From the NCBI GenBank assembly GCA_018827205.1, contig JAHJXZ010000083.1, positions 1 to 35,029 of the forward strand: 35,029 nucleotides of DNA, written 5' to 3'. The notes under the pieces are model-generated. The model saw only the letters and a list, made by a program, of their open reading frames with translations, was not told where the DNA came from and did no database searches. Positions within the stretch are counted from its first letter, which is position 1, and the number at the start of each line of letters is the position of its first letter. This stretch comes from Gammaproteobacteria bacterium. GTDB lineage: Bacteria; Pseudomonadota; Gammaproteobacteria; Pseudomonadales; Pseudomonadaceae. Shown here in pieces: positions 15,762-25,041 of this stretch. The translations under genes and the position numbers were made by a program.

Positions 15762-16880
15762 TCAGCCAAGGTTTTCCTGGATCAGGTCCAGCACCTTGCG
15801 CGCCACATCGGACGGGGCAATGGTGTTGAGGTCTTTTTCCACGGTGACCTGCACGCTTTCGCCAACGGCGGTCAAGCGCACCTGATAGCGCTCGGCACGG
15901 GCGTCGATCTCTTCCTTGCTTGGCGCGCTGCCAAAGACGCTACCGAAGAAGCCAGGCTTCTCGTCCGGCTTCTGCGCACGCTCGGCGAGGTTGATGTAGT
16001 ACACGCCCAGGCTGCGGTTGATGTCGTCGATGCGCACATCGGCCATTTCCAGAGAGCGACCAACGCCGGACCAGGCGCGATCGAAGTCAGCACCCAGGCT
16101 GAGCACTGGGTTGCCGTTACCGTCTTCGGACAGGCTGACGCGATTCGGTGCATCGTAATCACGGGCGGCCAGCAGGGAAACCGAACCACCCTGCTCGGCG
16201 CTGCGCGCCAAGGTCACAAGCATTTCATCCAGCAGCGCAGCATCCAGGCTTGGATTGCTGCTGCGGTTGGTGAAGGCAACATCGGCAGTACTGCCTGCTG
16301 GACGCTCGGCGCTGACCACGAAGATTTCGCTGGTATTGCGCTGCACGCCTGGCTCGATGCGCACCCGCACCCGGGTTTCGGCATCTGGATTGACGCCGGA
16401 TACACGGCTGCTCAGACGACGCGCCATGGACTCGGACAAGGCATCAAAACGCTGCCAGGAAGTGCTGAATTCACCCGTTTGCGGACGCTCTTCAGCAATC
16501 TGAAAACCGTTATCAGCAAAGAATTGACGTGCCACGGGCCAGACTTCTGCCGGCACGCGCTGCGCAACTACCCAGCGCGACTCGCCGCTCTTTTGCAGGC
16601 TGAACTCGCTGGCATCACCCGCTACAGCCAGGGCTTGCGGGCGTGGCACGATAAATTCACCGGTATCGGTGGTAGTCGCGACCTGCTGCGGCACGGGCAG
16701 CAGTGGGTCGATGCGTTTGGCGTCGACGTTTGGCGGGATTTGCATCGTGGCCGTCTGACGGGCTTCGAGGTAGTCGCTGCCACGGTCACGGAAATAGCCG
16801 TTTTCGCCATAGATCCAGCCACAACCGCTGCTACCAGCGATGATCAGGGCCAGGGCGGAGAGTCCGGTGAGTCGCTTCAT
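15762..16880 (-). CDS. bamC: Outer-membrane assembly factor BamC
   Basis: This 372-residue lipoprotein belongs to the BAM complex that folds beta-barrel proteins into the outer membrane. The signal peptide ends in a lipobox S-S-G-C. The early mature part has Y-F-R-D-R-G-S-D-Y-L-E-A-R (about residues 29-41), the unstructured BamD-binding segment. Two helix-grip domains follow (about 90-210 and 240-372). It lies just downstream of dapA (17 bases between genes), an order seen in many gammaproteobacteria, and shares its transcript. Confidence 0.93.
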   Translation of the reverse strand: MKRLTGLSALALIIAGSSGCGWIYGENGYFRDRGSDYLEARQTATMQIPPNVDAKRIDPLLPVPQQVATTTDTGEFIVPRPQALAVAGDASEFSLQKSGESRWVVAQRVPAEVWPVARQFFADNGFQIAEERPQTGEFSTSWQRFDALSESMARRLSSRVSGVNPDAETRVRVRIEPGVQRNTSEIFVVSAERPAGSTADVAFTNRSSNPSLDAALLDEMLVTLARSAEQGGSVSLLAARDYDAPNRVSLSEDGNGNPVLSLGADFDRAWSGVGRSLEMADVRIDDINRSLGVYYINLAERAQKPDEKPGFFGSVFGSAPSKEEIDARAERYQVRLTAVGESVQVTVEKDLNTIAPSDVARKVLDLIQENLG

Positions 16881-16897
16881 GCGTAGTAATTCCTCAA

Positions 16898-17776
16898 TTA
16901 AACCAATACGCCGGACTGGCGCAGGGCCTGACGCAGCGGTTCATGACAACGTGGGCTGAGCCAGGTCAGTGGCAGACGAATACCGTCCGGCATCAAACCC
17001 ATTTCATGCAGAGCCCATTTCACCGGAATCGGGTTGGATTCGATAAACAGCGCCTTGTGCAGTGGCATCAGGCGGTCGTTGATCGCACGGGCAATAGCTG
17101 CTTCACCGCGCATAGCAGCGGCGCACAGATCACTCATGGCGCGCGGGGCGACGTTGGCGGTTACCGAGATATTGCCCTTACCACCCATCAGCATCAGCTC
17201 GACGGCGGTGGCGTCATCACCGGAATAGACGAGGAAGTCCTTGCTTACGCGATCCAGTACTTCCTGGCCGCGCTGCAGGTCGCCAGTGGCTTCCTTGATA
17301 CCAATGATGTTGTCGATCTTGGCCAGGCGCTCAACCGTCTCCGGCAGCATGTCGCAGACCGTGCGGCCCGGCACGTTGTAGAGTATCTGCGGAATGGCCA
17401 CCGATTCGGCGATATGACGGAAGTGCAGGTACAGGCCTTCCTGAGTCGGCTTGTTGTAATACGGGGTGACCAATAGGCAGGCATCGGCGCCGACATCTTT
17501 GGCGGCGCGGGTCAGTTCGACCGATTCACGGGTGGAGTTACCACCGGTGCCGGCAATGACCGGAATGCGTCCGGCGACCTGATCGACGATGCGTTTGATC
17601 ACTTCGATGTGTTCAGGCACCTCAAGAGTCGCCGACTCGCCGGTAGTGCCGACTGCGACGATGGCATTGGTGCCCTCCTGCAGGTGGAAATCCACCAGTT
17701 TGCTCAAGCTGTCCCAATCAAGACCACCTTGTGCATCCATGGGCGTAACCAGTGCCACCATACTGCCCGCAATCAT
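16898..17776 (-). CDS. dapA: 4-hydroxy-tetrahydrodipicolinate synthase
   Basis: This 292-residue TIM-barrel enzyme condenses pyruvate with aspartate semialdehyde, the first step of lysine and diaminopimelate synthesis. G-T-T-G-E-S-A-T (about 42-49), Y-N-V-P-G-R-T (about 132-138) and I-G-I-K-E-A-T-G-D (about 157-165) hold the catalytic Thr, Tyr and the Schiff-base Lys. The ATG at 17776 ([13 protein letters not shown]) is the family start; a longer frame reaches 17908. It is divergent from gcvR and heads a dapA-bamC operon. Confidence 0.96.
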   Translation of the reverse strand: MIAGSMVALVTPMDAQGGLDWDSLSKLVDFHLQEGTNAIVAVGTTGESATLEVPEHIEVIKRIVDQVAGRIPVIAGTGGNSTRESVELTRAAKDVGADACLLVTPYYNKPTQEGLYLHFRHIAESVAIPQILYNVPGRTVCDMLPETVERLAKIDNIIGIKEATGDLQRGQEVLDRVSKDFLVYSGDDATAVELMLMGGKGNISVTANVAPRAMSDLCAAAMRGEAAIARAINDRLMPLHKALFIESNPIPVKWALHEMGLMPDGIRLPLTWLSPRCHEPLRQALRQSGVLV

Positions 17777-18010
17777 GCAACCGCTCCTGCCGGAAAAAGA
17801 GAGCCGTAATGGTACTGGGGCCACCTGCCTTGCACAAGCGAAGTACCGAGGCAGTGATGCAACGCGTATACAATCTTTCTTGGGTAAACGCGGCACATTC
17901 CTCATCACCCAGCCGCCCCGGCATTCCCCTGAGCGGTGCTTTTCGCTACCCTTCCGGCTTTGATCGGCGCTGTGTACGCAGGCCGACCGCTTATCGTTTA
18001 GGAAGGCTGC
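17777..18010. promoter_or_regulatory. Divergent dapA/gcvR promoter region
   Basis: This 234-base gap must hold promoters for both genes. On the plus strand CGTATACAAT at about 17868-17877 is a good -10 for gcvR, with no clear -35. For dapA I see no convincing pair. No other feature is visible. Confidence 0.4.
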
Positions 18011-18568
18011 ATGTCCACCCCCCTAGTTCGCGAACAATTCCTGCTTATCAGCGCCCTTGGCCCCAACGCCATGGAGCTGACCAACGTGCTCTGCCGCACC
18101 AGCCACGAGAACCGTTGCGCCGTAGTCAGCACCCGCCTGAGCCGGCATGGCGAGTACAGCGCACTGGTGTTGCAGATATCCGGCAGCTGGGATGCCCTGG
18201 CGCGCCTGGAATCGAGCCTGCCAGCACTGGCGAAGAAACACAGCTTCTCGGTCAATGTGATTCGCAGCGCCGCCTCAGAAAGCCGCCCACAGGCGCTGCC
18301 TTATGTGGCGTATGTCAGCTCGGCCTACCGCCCGGACATCCTCAATGAGCTGTGCCAGTTCTTTATCGACCATCACGTCGAGCTGGAAAACCTCACCTGC
18401 GATACCTACCAGGCACCGCAGACTGGCGGCACCATGCTCAACGCCACCCTGACGGTGACCTTGCCAGCCGGCACGCAGATCAGTTGGTTGCGCGATCAGT
18501 TCCTCGACTTTGCTGATGCGTTGAACCTGGATGCGCTGATTGAACCCTGGCGCCCACAGACCCCATAA
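18011..18568 (+). CDS. gcvR: Glycine cleavage system repressor-like ACT protein
   Basis: A 185-residue protein with two ACT domains (about residues 8-80 and 100-175), the layout of GcvR. E. coli GcvR binds glycine and antagonises GcvA, so it controls glycine cleavage, and it has no DNA-binding domain. This one has none either. An AGGAAGG ribosome binding site precedes the ATG. It sits between dapA and bcp, the usual Pseudomonas order. Role in this organism is taken from the family. Confidence 0.85.
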   Translation: MSTPLVREQFLLISALGPNAMELTNVLCRTSHENRCAVVSTRLSRHGEYSALVLQISGSWDALARLESSLPALAKKHSFSVNVIRSAASESRPQALPYVAYVSSAYRPDILNELCQFFIDHHVELENLTCDTYQAPQTGGTMLNATLTVTLPAGTQISWLRDQFLDFADALNLDALIEPWRPQTP

Positions 18569-18582
18569 AGGAGCAGCACGTT

Positions 18583-19056
18583 ATGGCCGTAGCACTCGAC
18601 ACCCCGGTTGCAGACTTCCAGGCAGAGGCCACCAGCGGCCAAACCATCAAGCTGTCCGCACTCAAGGGCCAGCAAGTGGTGATCTACTTCTACCCGAAGG
18701 ACAGCACCCCGGGCTGCACCACCGAGGGCCAGGGTTTTCGTGATCAGTTCCCGGCGTTTCAAGCAGCCAACACGCTGATCTTCGGTGTCTCGCGCGACAG
18801 CCTGAAATCCCACGAGAACTTCAAGTGCAAACAGGAATTCCCCTTCGAGCTGATTTCCGACAAGGATGAAGCCGTCTGCCAGCTGTTCGATGTGATCAAA
18901 CTGAAGAAGCTCTATGGCAAGGAATACCTGGGCGTCGACCGCAGCACCTTCCTGATCGATAAAGACGGCGTACTGCGCCAGGAATGGCGTGGGGTGAAAG
19001 TGCCCGGGCATGTCGAAGCGGTGCTAGCCGCAGCCCAGGCACTGAATCAAGCCTGA
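18583..19056 (+). CDS. bcp: Thioredoxin-dependent peroxiredoxin Bcp/PrxQ
   Basis: This 157-residue thiol peroxidase reduces hydrogen peroxide and organic hydroperoxides. The peroxidatic cysteine lies in T-P-G-C-T-T-E (about residue 46). The resolving cysteine five residues later, present in E. coli Bcp, is replaced here (E-G-Q-G), so this is a one-Cys-type or alternative-Cys member. The arginine of the active site is in G-V-S-R-D. AAGGAG precedes the ATG and it lies 14 bases after gcvR, so the two are cotranscribed. Confidence 0.93.
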   Translation: MAVALDTPVADFQAEATSGQTIKLSALKGQQVVIYFYPKDSTPGCTTEGQGFRDQFPAFQAANTLIFGVSRDSLKSHENFKCKQEFPFELISDKDEAVCQLFDVIKLKKLYGKEYLGVDRSTFLIDKDGVLRQEWRGVKVPGHVEAVLAAAQALNQA

Positions 19057-19071
19057 ATCGCGCGCGTAAAT

Positions 19072-19097
19072 AAAGCCGGTCAATTGACCGGCTTTTT
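19072..19097. terminator. Bidirectional terminator between bcp and perM
   Basis: AAAGCCGGTCAATTGACCGGCTTTTT is a near-perfect palindrome with a T-run on the plus strand and a shorter one on the minus strand, placed between convergent genes. Confidence 0.85.
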
Positions 19098-19109
19098 ATT
19101 GCCTCCAGA

Positions 19110-20174
19110 TTATTCGGCCGCTATCTGCTCACTGCGCGGCCAAGCGTCAATCACCGCTTTGAACAGCGTGGCCAGGGGAATAGCGAAGAACACCCCCCAG
19201 AAGCCCCACATGCCTCCAAACAGCAGCACGGCGCAGATGATTGCCACTGGATGAAGGTTGACCGCCTCGGAGAACAGCAGCGGCACCAGGACGTTGCCGT
19301 CCAGCGCCTGGATGATCCCGTAGACCACCATCAGGTAGATGAACTGATCACCAAAGCCCCACTGGAACAGCCCAATTAGCGCTACCGGTACCGTCACTAC
19401 CACCGCACCTATATACGGCACCACCACCGACAGGCCGACAAACAAAGCCAGCAGCGCCGCATAGTTAAGCCCCAGGGCAGCAAAGGCGATATAGGTAACC
19501 ACGCCGCAGATAATGATTTCGATCACCTTGCCACGGATATAGTTGGCGATCTGCTTGTTCATTTCCTCGGCCACCTGAGTAATCAGCGCCCGCTCGCGCG
19601 GCAGATAACCGCGAAACCAGACACCAATCAGCTCCCGATCCTTGAGAAAGAAGAACACCAGAATCGGCACCAACACCACGTAGATCATGATGCTGACCAA
19701 CATCGGCAAACTGGACAGCGAGAACGACAGCGCCGACTGGCCAACACTTCCAGCCTCACCCCGCACGGCCTCAATCAGCTGCAACACCTGCTCATTGGTA
19801 ATCAGCGTGGGGTAGCGCTCCGGCAGCAACAGAAACAGTGACTGCCACTCGCCCAGCATCCGCGGCAACTCGTTGAACAGGGTAATCACCTGGCGCCAGA
19901 GCAACGGCATCAGCACCAACAGAAACACCCCCAGCATGCTCATAAAGAGGGTGAACACCAGCCATACTGACACCACCTGCGGGATGCGCAAACGCTCAAA
20001 GGCATTGACCAAACCCTGCATCAAAAACGCCAGCACCATACCGGTCAGTACCGGAGCCAGCATGCCGCCTAGGGTCAGGATGACAGCGAAGCCGACCACC
20101 AGCAGCACCGCCAGCACCACCGCCTGCTCATCGGAAAAATAGCGGTGCAGCCAGTCTTGAAACACCTTGAACAT
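19110..20174 (-). CDS. perM: AI-2E/PerM-family transporter
   Basis: This 354-residue inner-membrane protein has about eight transmembrane segments and the long central soluble loop of the AI-2E/PerM family. Signatures include F-F-L-K-D-R-E (about 170-180) and the G-L-S-V-V-V-P-Y-I-G-A motif (about 240). Members export small molecules or act as Na+/H+ antiporters, and the substrate is not known. It is codirectional with tusA (66-base gap) and may share its transcript. Confidence 0.85.
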   Translation of the reverse strand: MFKVFQDWLHRYFSDEQAVVLAVLLVVGFAVILTLGGMLAPVLTGMVLAFLMQGLVNAFERLRIPQVVSVWLVFTLFMSMLGVFLLVLMPLLWRQVITLFNELPRMLGEWQSLFLLLPERYPTLITNEQVLQLIEAVRGEAGSVGQSALSFSLSSLPMLVSIMIYVVLVPILVFFFLKDRELIGVWFRGYLPRERALITQVAEEMNKQIANYIRGKVIEIIICGVVTYIAFAALGLNYAALLALFVGLSVVVPYIGAVVVTVPVALIGLFQWGFGDQFIYLMVVYGIIQALDGNVLVPLLFSEAVNLHPVAIICAVLLFGGMWGFWGVFFAIPLATLFKAVIDAWPRSEQIAAE

Positions 20175-20240
20175 CGTGACTCCTTACCTGGGCAGCACCT
20201 ATAAAGGCTGCCTCATAATCCGCACCAAACGCAGCAAATC

Positions 20241-20492
20241 CTAAGCTTTGCGTAGCCAATAGCGGTACACGCCATTATCGATTTCTTCACGCAACAGACT
20301 ATGCCCCGCCAGGCTGGCAAAGGCACGGAAATCACGCTGTGAGCCGGCATCGGTGGCCTCTATCTTGAGCACAGCGCCACTGGCCAGGCGATTGAGCTCC
20401 AACTTGGCCTTGAGTAAAGGTAGCGGGCAGTTCAGCCCGCAGGCGTCCAGTTGCGCGTCGAAGTCTTCGGCACGCCATTGCATATCAGTCAT
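20241..20492 (-). CDS. TusA-family sulfurtransferase-like protein
   Basis: An 83-residue SirA/TusA/YedF fold. The motif C-G-L-N-C-P-L-P (residues about 18-25) carries the cysteine that bears the persulfide in TusA. I chose the ATG at 20492 (MTDMQW) with GGAG upstream; the longer frame to 20789 only covers the start of bepA on the other strand. Members carry sulfur for tRNA thiolation or molybdenum cofactor. The exact acceptor is unknown here. It is divergent from bepA. Confidence 0.85.
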   Translation of the reverse strand: MTDMQWRAEDFDAQLDACGLNCPLPLLKAKLELNRLASGAVLKIEATDAGSQRDFRAFASLAGHSLLREEIDNGVYRYWLRKA

Positions 20493-20598
20493 TGAGCCAC
20501 TCCAGGAAGGTCGCAAGGATACCCAAGGCCGCACAACCCTGGCCAGCACAGCCGCCAGCCAGCTACAGTAGCGCCTTTGTTCGACACGAGCTTTGTGC

Positions 20599-22032
20599 AT
20601 GAGCCTTCTGCGCCCTACCCTGCTGACGCTGGCCTGCCTGCTGGCTGCCCCCGCCATGGCCAGTGATCTGCCCTCCCTTGGCGATGCCAGTTCCGCCATC
20701 GTTTCCCCGCAGCAAGAACACCAACTGGGCCGTGCCTGGCTGAGCCTGGTACGCGGCCAGGTCAGCCAGCTCGACGATCCGCAACTCAAGGACTTCGTCG
20801 AAACCAGCGTCTACCGCCTGAGCGAAACTAGCCAGCTGCAGGATCGCCGCCTGGAGTTCGTCCTGCTCAACAGCCCGCAGATCAACGCCTTTGCCGCACC
20901 TGGTGGGATTGTTGGGGTCAACGGCGGCCTGTTTCTGTACGCCCAGACCGAAGCCGAATACGCCTCGGTTATGGCCCACGAACTGGCGCACTTGTCGCAA
21001 CGTCACTTCGCTCGCGGCCTGGAAGCGCAGCAGCGCATGCAGATCCCGGTAATGGCCGGCATGCTCGCAGGTATCATTGCTGCCGCGGCCGGCGCTGGTG
21101 ACCTGGGTATCGCGGCCATCGCTTCGACCCAGGCGGCTGCCATGCAGGAACAACGGCGCTTCTCTCGGCAGAACGAGCAGGAAGCCGACCGCATCGGCCT
21201 GGTCAACCTGGAGAAAGCTGGCTTCGACCCACGCGCCATGCCCAGCATGTTCGAGCGCTTGATGCGCCAGTACCGCTACGACCGCAAGCCGCCGGAATTC
21301 CTCCTCACTCACCCGGTATCAGAGTCGCGTATCGCTGACACCCGCAACCGCGCCGAGCAGTACACCGCCAAAGGTGTCACCGACAGCGTGCGCTATCAGC
21401 TGATGCGCGCACGCGTGCAATTGATTTACGAAGAAACTCCCGGCGTCGCCGCCAAGCGTTTTCGCAACATGCTCGACGAAAATCCCAAAATGGAAGCGGC
21501 CCGCTATGGCCTGGCCATTGCGCAGATCAAAAGCGGCCAGTACAAGCAGGCCCTTGAGACCATGCAGCCATTGCTTGAAAGCTCACCCAACGACGTCACC
21601 TACAACCTGGCGCAAGTTGAACTGGACATGGCAGCCAATCGCCTGAGCGATGCGCAAAGCAGAGTTACCCGGCTGCTGACCCTCTACCCGAACAACTACC
21701 CGGTCAACCAGGCGCATATTGACCTGCTGATGAAACAGGTACGCACCCAGGAAGCCGAGCGCGCCCTCGACGAGATGCTGAAAACCCGCGGCAAAGATCC
21801 GGACATCTGGTACCAGGTGGCAGAGGTGCGCGGCCTGAGCGGCAACACCATCGGCCTGCATCAAGCCCGTGGTGAATTCTTCGCCCTGGTCGGTGACTAC
21901 AACCAGGCCCTGGAGCAACTCGACTTCGCCAAACGCCGTGCCAGTAACAACTTCCAACTGGCCTCACGCATCGACGCCAGACAGCGCGAGCTGATCGAGG
22001 AGCAGCGCATTATCGAACAGATGCTGCGCTAG
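20599..22032 (+). CDS. bepA: Periplasmic M48 metalloprotease/chaperone BepA
   Basis: This 477-residue protein helps assemble or degrade outer-membrane proteins such as LptD. A signal peptide (residues 1-22, ending A-M-A) leads to an M48 peptidase domain with zinc motif H-E-L-A-H (127-131) and the third ligand within N-E-Q-E-A-D (192-197). TPR repeats fill the C-terminal half (about 260-477). The ATG at 20599 is better than a TTG two codons upstream, since the signal peptide starts there. It is divergent from the tusA-like gene and convergent with nadA. Confidence 0.9.
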   Translation: MSLLRPTLLTLACLLAAPAMASDLPSLGDASSAIVSPQQEHQLGRAWLSLVRGQVSQLDDPQLKDFVETSVYRLSETSQLQDRRLEFVLLNSPQINAFAAPGGIVGVNGGLFLYAQTEAEYASVMAHELAHLSQRHFARGLEAQQRMQIPVMAGMLAGIIAAAAGAGDLGIAAIASTQAAAMQEQRRFSRQNEQEADRIGLVNLEKAGFDPRAMPSMFERLMRQYRYDRKPPEFLLTHPVSESRIADTRNRAEQYTAKGVTDSVRYQLMRARVQLIYEETPGVAAKRFRNMLDENPKMEAARYGLAIAQIKSGQYKQALETMQPLLESSPNDVTYNLAQVELDMAANRLSDAQSRVTRLLTLYPNNYPVNQAHIDLLMKQVRTQEAERALDEMLKTRGKDPDIWYQVAEVRGLSGNTIGLHQARGEFFALVGDYNQALEQLDFAKRRASNNFQLASRIDARQRELIEEQRIIEQMLR

Positions 22033-22052
22033 AGCCGCCCATGCTAGAAAAG

Positions 22053-22080
22053 AAAAAGCCAGGCAAATGCCTGGCTTTTT
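22053..22080. terminator. Bidirectional terminator between bepA and nadA
   Basis: AAGCCAGGCA and TGCCTGGCTT form a 10-base stem with a 2-base loop, with A-run before and T-run after, between convergent genes. Confidence 0.9.
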
Positions 22081-22092
22081 TATGCAGCTCGT

Positions 22093-23151
22093 TTAGGCAT
22101 TGCCACTCAGTTTAAGCCGCGCAGCCTGAGTGAAGTCGAGCATGCGCTTGAGCGGTTTGATCGCTTTGGGGATCAGGGCCGGGTCGACGAAGATCTCGTT
22201 ACTGCCCTCGCGCAGGCACTCGAGGGTGCGCTGCAGGGTATTCATCGCCATCCATGGGCAATGCGCACAGCTGCGGCAAGCCGCGCCGTTGCCGGCGGTC
22301 GGCGCGGCGACAAACTCCTTGTCCGGACACAGCTGCTGCATCTTGTAGAAGATGCCAGCGTCGGTGGCGACGATAAAGGTCTTGTTTGGCAGACGCTGCG
22401 CGGCAGCGATCAGCTGGCTGGTAGAGCCTACTGCATCGGCCAGATCGATCACCGCAGTCGGCGACTCGGGATGCACCAGCACGGCTGCGTCCGGGTACAG
22501 CGCCTTCATGTCTTCCAACTGCTTGGCCTTGAACTCCTCGTGGACGATGCAGGCACCGTCCCACAGCAGCATGTCGGCGCCGGTCTTGTTCTGGATATAT
22601 CGCCCCAGGTGCTGATCCGGCGCCCAGATGATGCTTTCTCCGTTGTCCATCAGGTGCTCGACGATTTCCACCGCACAGCTAGAGGTAACCACCCAATCGG
22701 CGCGCGCCTTCACCGCCGCCGAGGTGTTGGCATATACCACCACCGTGCGCTGCGGATGTTGATCGCAGAACGCGGAGAACTCTTCCACCGGGCAACCCAG
22801 ATCAAGCGAACAGGTCGCCTCAAGCGTCGGCATGAGCACGCGCTTTTCCGGATTGAGGATCTTCGCTGTTTCGCCCATAAATTTTACGCCGGCCACCAGC
22901 ACGGTCTGCGCCGGGTGCTGATTGCCGAAGCGGGCCATTTCCAGCGAGTCGGAAACGCAGCCGCCAGTTTCTTCGGCGAGGGCCTGCAGCACCGGGTCAC
23001 AGTAGTAGTGCGCGACCAGTACGGCATTCTGCTTTTTCAGCTCGGCAGCAATCTCTGTACGGTAGAAAGCCGCTTGCTCAGGCGTCAGCGGCTTGGGCTG
23101 CTTGGCATCAAGGTGGGCTTGCACGAGCAGGCGTTCGGAAATCTGGGTCAT
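22093..23151 (-). CDS. nadA: Quinolinate synthase
   Basis: This 352-residue enzyme condenses iminoaspartate and dihydroxyacetone phosphate into quinolinate for NAD synthesis. It holds a [4Fe-4S] cluster; candidate cysteines occur in [18 protein letters not shown] and [16 protein letters not shown] (about 41-47) is a family signature. The ATG at 23151 ([10 protein letters not shown]) is the typical start; the frame extends to 23226. It begins a short distance from tRNA-Lys, with a gap of 172 bases that holds the tRNA terminator. Confidence 0.95.
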   Translation of the reverse strand: MTQISERLLVQAHLDAKQPKPLTPEQAAFYRTEIAAELKKQNAVLVAHYYCDPVLQALAEETGGCVSDSLEMARFGNQHPAQTVLVAGVKFMGETAKILNPEKRVLMPTLEATCSLDLGCPVEEFSAFCDQHPQRTVVVYANTSAAVKARADWVVTSSCAVEIVEHLMDNGESIIWAPDQHLGRYIQNKTGADMLLWDGACIVHEEFKAKQLEDMKALYPDAAVLVHPESPTAVIDLADAVGSTSQLIAAAQRLPNKTFIVATDAGIFYKMQQLCPDKEFVAAPTAGNGAACRSCAHCPWMAMNTLQRTLECLREGSNEIFVDPALIPKAIKPLKRMLDFTQAARLKLSGNA

Positions 23152-23254
23152 GTCATCAGGCTCTGAATATGCTTTCAGTGCAGCGAGTATACCCGCCTGG
23201 AGGGCGCCGGAGCAGGCAGCGTGCAACCACCCACAGGCGGTAAAAGTTACAGAT

Positions 23255-23297
23255 AAAAAAAAAGCCCGAAAATTCTTTTAATCAGAACTTTCAGGCT
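23255..23297 (-). terminator. Terminator after tRNA-Lys
   Basis: On the minus strand GCCTGAAAGTTCT pairs with AGAATTTTCGGGC (two G-T pairs) and is followed by nine T. It begins 26 bases after the tRNA CCA end. Confidence 0.8.
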
Positions 23298-23323
23298 TTC
23301 TTGACCTTCCTAAGAAGGAAATA

Positions 23324-23399
23324 TGGTGGGTCGTGTGGGATTCGAACCTACGACCAATTGGTTAAAAGCCAACTGCTCTACCAACTGAGCTAACGACCC
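23324..23399 (-). tRNA. tRNA-Lys(TTT)
   Basis: A 76-base tRNA on the minus strand: acceptor GGGTCGT/ACGACCC, discriminator A and encoded CCA. The anticodon loop CTTTTAA gives anticodon TTT (23364-23366). T arm is GGTTCGAATCC. In P. aeruginosa the same tRNA next to queC is an integration site for genomic islands (from memory); no island is visible here. Confidence 0.97.
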
Positions 23400-23411
23400 G
23401 ACGCGAGGCGC

Positions 23412-23439
23412 ATGATACTGATTTAATTCAGAAATTCAA
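23412..23439 (-). promoter_or_regulatory. Promoter of tRNA-Lys
   Basis: On the minus strand TTGAAT (23439-23434) and TATCAT (23417-23412) are 16 bases apart, 12 bases before the tRNA. A good sigma-70 type pair. Confidence 0.6.
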
Positions 23440-23456
23440 CACTTCGCGAAAACTTT

Positions 23457-24131
23457 TTAGAAATAACGAGTGGGATCTACCAGCCCGGCGGTTGCAAAGC
23501 CCGCTGCACGCAGACGGCAGCTGTCGCATTTTCCGCAGGCGCGGCCCTGATCATCAGCCTGGTAGCAGGAGACCGTCAGCGCATAATCAACGCCCTGCTG
23601 AACCCCTGCCTGGACGATCTCGGCCTTGCTCATGGCCTGTAGTGGAGCCTGGATACGGAAGCCCTGCCCTTCTACACCGGCCTTGGTGGCCAGATTAGCC
23701 ATGCGCTCAAAGGCCTCAATGAACTCCGGGCGACAATCCGGGTAACCGGAATAATCAACCGCGTTCACGCCAATAAAGATATCCCGTGCACCCAATACCT
23801 CAGCCCAACCCAGCGCAAGTGACAGGAACACGGTATTGCGCGCCGGCACGTAGGTCACCGGGATGCCCTCGGTCGGGCTTTCCGGCACCTCGATGCTGGC
23901 ATCAGTCAGCGCAGAACCACCCATGCCATTGAGATTAAGGCCGATCACCTTGTGCTCGACCACTCCCAATTGTCGAGCCACCTGTTCAGCCGCCTGCAAT
24001 TCGGAGCGATGCCGCTGGCCGTAGTCGAAACTCATGGTGTAACAGCTGTAGCCATCGGCCTTGGCCAACGCCACCACGGTGGCCGAATCCAGGCCGCCTG
24101 ACAGCAGGATTACCGCTTTCTTATCGCTCAT
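23457..24131 (-). CDS. queC: 7-cyano-7-deazaguanine synthase
   Basis: This 224-residue enzyme turns 7-carboxy-7-deazaguanine into preQ0 with ATP and ammonia, in queuosine synthesis. The PP-loop is [10 protein letters not shown] (residues about 8-17), and the zinc-binding cysteines lie near the end in C-G-K-C-D-S-C. The ATG at 24131 lies one base after the queE stop, so the pair is an operon. Longer frame to 24242 only overlaps queE. Confidence 0.96.
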   Translation of the reverse strand: MSDKKAVILLSGGLDSATVVALAKADGYSCYTMSFDYGQRHRSELQAAEQVARQLGVVEHKVIGLNLNGMGGSALTDASIEVPESPTEGIPVTYVPARNTVFLSLALGWAEVLGARDIFIGVNAVDYSGYPDCRPEFIEAFERMANLATKAGVEGQGFRIQAPLQAMSKAEIVQAGVQQGVDYALTVSCYQADDQGRACGKCDSCRLRAAGFATAGLVDPTRYF

Positions 24132-24132
24132 A

Positions 24133-24780
24133 TCAATGTCCCGGCTCATCATTCCAGAGAATCTTGTGCAACTGCATCTGCAGGCGTACCGGCAAGTTGT
24201 CGGCAATGATCCACTCGGCCAGCGAGCGCGCATCCAGCTCATGGTGACTCGGCGACATCAGCACTTCGCTAACGCGCTCAGCCAGGCGGTACTGGATCAG
24301 CTTGCTCACCGCCCAGTCATAGTCCTCACGGGAACAGATCACGAACTTGACCTGGTCATTGGGCGTCAACAGATCGATATTCTCGTAGCGGTTACGCGTC
24401 ACTTCGGCCGAGCCCGGGGTTTTCAGGTCGAGGACCTTACTTACCCGCGGATCGACCGCCGACACATCCAGCGCGCCGCTGGTTTCAAGCGACACCTCGT
24501 AGCCGGCATCACACAGACGCTTAAGCAGAGGAACGCAGTTGGGCTGGGCCAACGGCTCACCACCGGTTACGCAGATGTAGCGCGGTTTATAGCCGGCAAC
24601 CTGCTCGACAATGGCGTCCAGGGACATGATCTCGCCGCCGCTGAAGGCATAGGCGGTGTCACAGTACTGGCAACGCAGAGGACAGCCGGTCAGGCGAACG
24701 AACACAGTCGGCAAGCCGGCGGTGCGCGTCTCGCCCTGCAGCGAGTAGAAAATCTCGGTAATGCGCAGGGTATTTTGCAT
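24133..24780 (-). CDS. queE: 7-carboxy-7-deazaguanine synthase
   Basis: This 215-residue radical SAM enzyme makes CDG from 6-carboxytetrahydropterin. The cluster motif C-P-L-R-C-Q-Y-C (about residues 31-38) is the CX3CX2C that binds the iron-sulfur cluster, and S-L-Q-G-E-T (about 13-18) is the family start. T-G-G-E-P-L (about 73-78) is the SAM site. I chose the ATG at 24780 ([11 protein letters not shown]); a frame to 25008 runs through intergenic DNA. It starts the queE-queC operon. Confidence 0.96.
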   Translation of the reverse strand: MQNTLRITEIFYSLQGETRTAGLPTVFVRLTGCPLRCQYCDTAYAFSGGEIMSLDAIVEQVAGYKPRYICVTGGEPLAQPNCVPLLKRLCDAGYEVSLETSGALDVSAVDPRVSKVLDLKTPGSAEVTRNRYENIDLLTPNDQVKFVICSREDYDWAVSKLIQYRLAERVSEVLMSPSHHELDARSLAEWIIADNLPVRLQMQLHKILWNDEPGH

Positions 24781-24996
24781 ATCAGCCACGGGCGTGACAG
24801 CTAAACAGGCTGTCCGCCTCCGTTGCGGGAAAAGGGGCGCGGATTGTATACGAAATAGATTCCGGGTGAAATTCCTAACATCCCGCGGCGGCGACCCGAT
24901 ACTCACCACCAGGATTACTGGTCGTAAAAATATGGGAGAAATTTTAACGTTACGCGGCAAGGACCCAGCGGGGAAATACAGTAATGGCTGCCAATA
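24781..24996 (-). promoter_or_regulatory. Upstream region of queE
   Basis: About 216 bases separate queE from the terminator of cpoB. On the minus strand GTATACAATC at about 24853-24844 is a good -10 candidate, the same ten bases as the gcvR candidate at 17868. The -35 is weak. I looked for a preQ1 riboswitch and did not see the expected C-rich loop and A-rich tail. Confidence 0.4.
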
Positions 24997-24997
24997 A

Positions 24998-25022
24998 AAA
25001 ACCCGCACAAAGTGCGGGTTTC
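24998..25022 (-). terminator. Terminator of the tol-pal-cpoB operon
   Basis: AACCCGCAC and GTGCGGGTT make a 9-base stem with loop AAA; on the minus strand it is followed by TTTTTTAT. It lies 20 bases downstream of the cpoB stop. Confidence 0.85.
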
Positions 25023-25041
25023 TTGGTCAAGCATTCAGCGC

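Noticed and set aside
20563-21312. 249-residue open frame on the minus strand opposite bepA
   Set aside because: The plus-strand M48 protease with signal peptide and HELAH motif explains the region; the shadow has no recognisable start site.
22261-23166. 301-residue open frame on the plus strand opposite nadA
   Set aside because: nadA on the minus strand has its iron-sulfur cysteines and typical length; the plus frame is His/Arg-rich, as typical of an antisense shadow.
24781-24996. preQ1 riboswitch before queE
   Set aside because: The characteristic pseudoknot sequence elements were not visible by eye.
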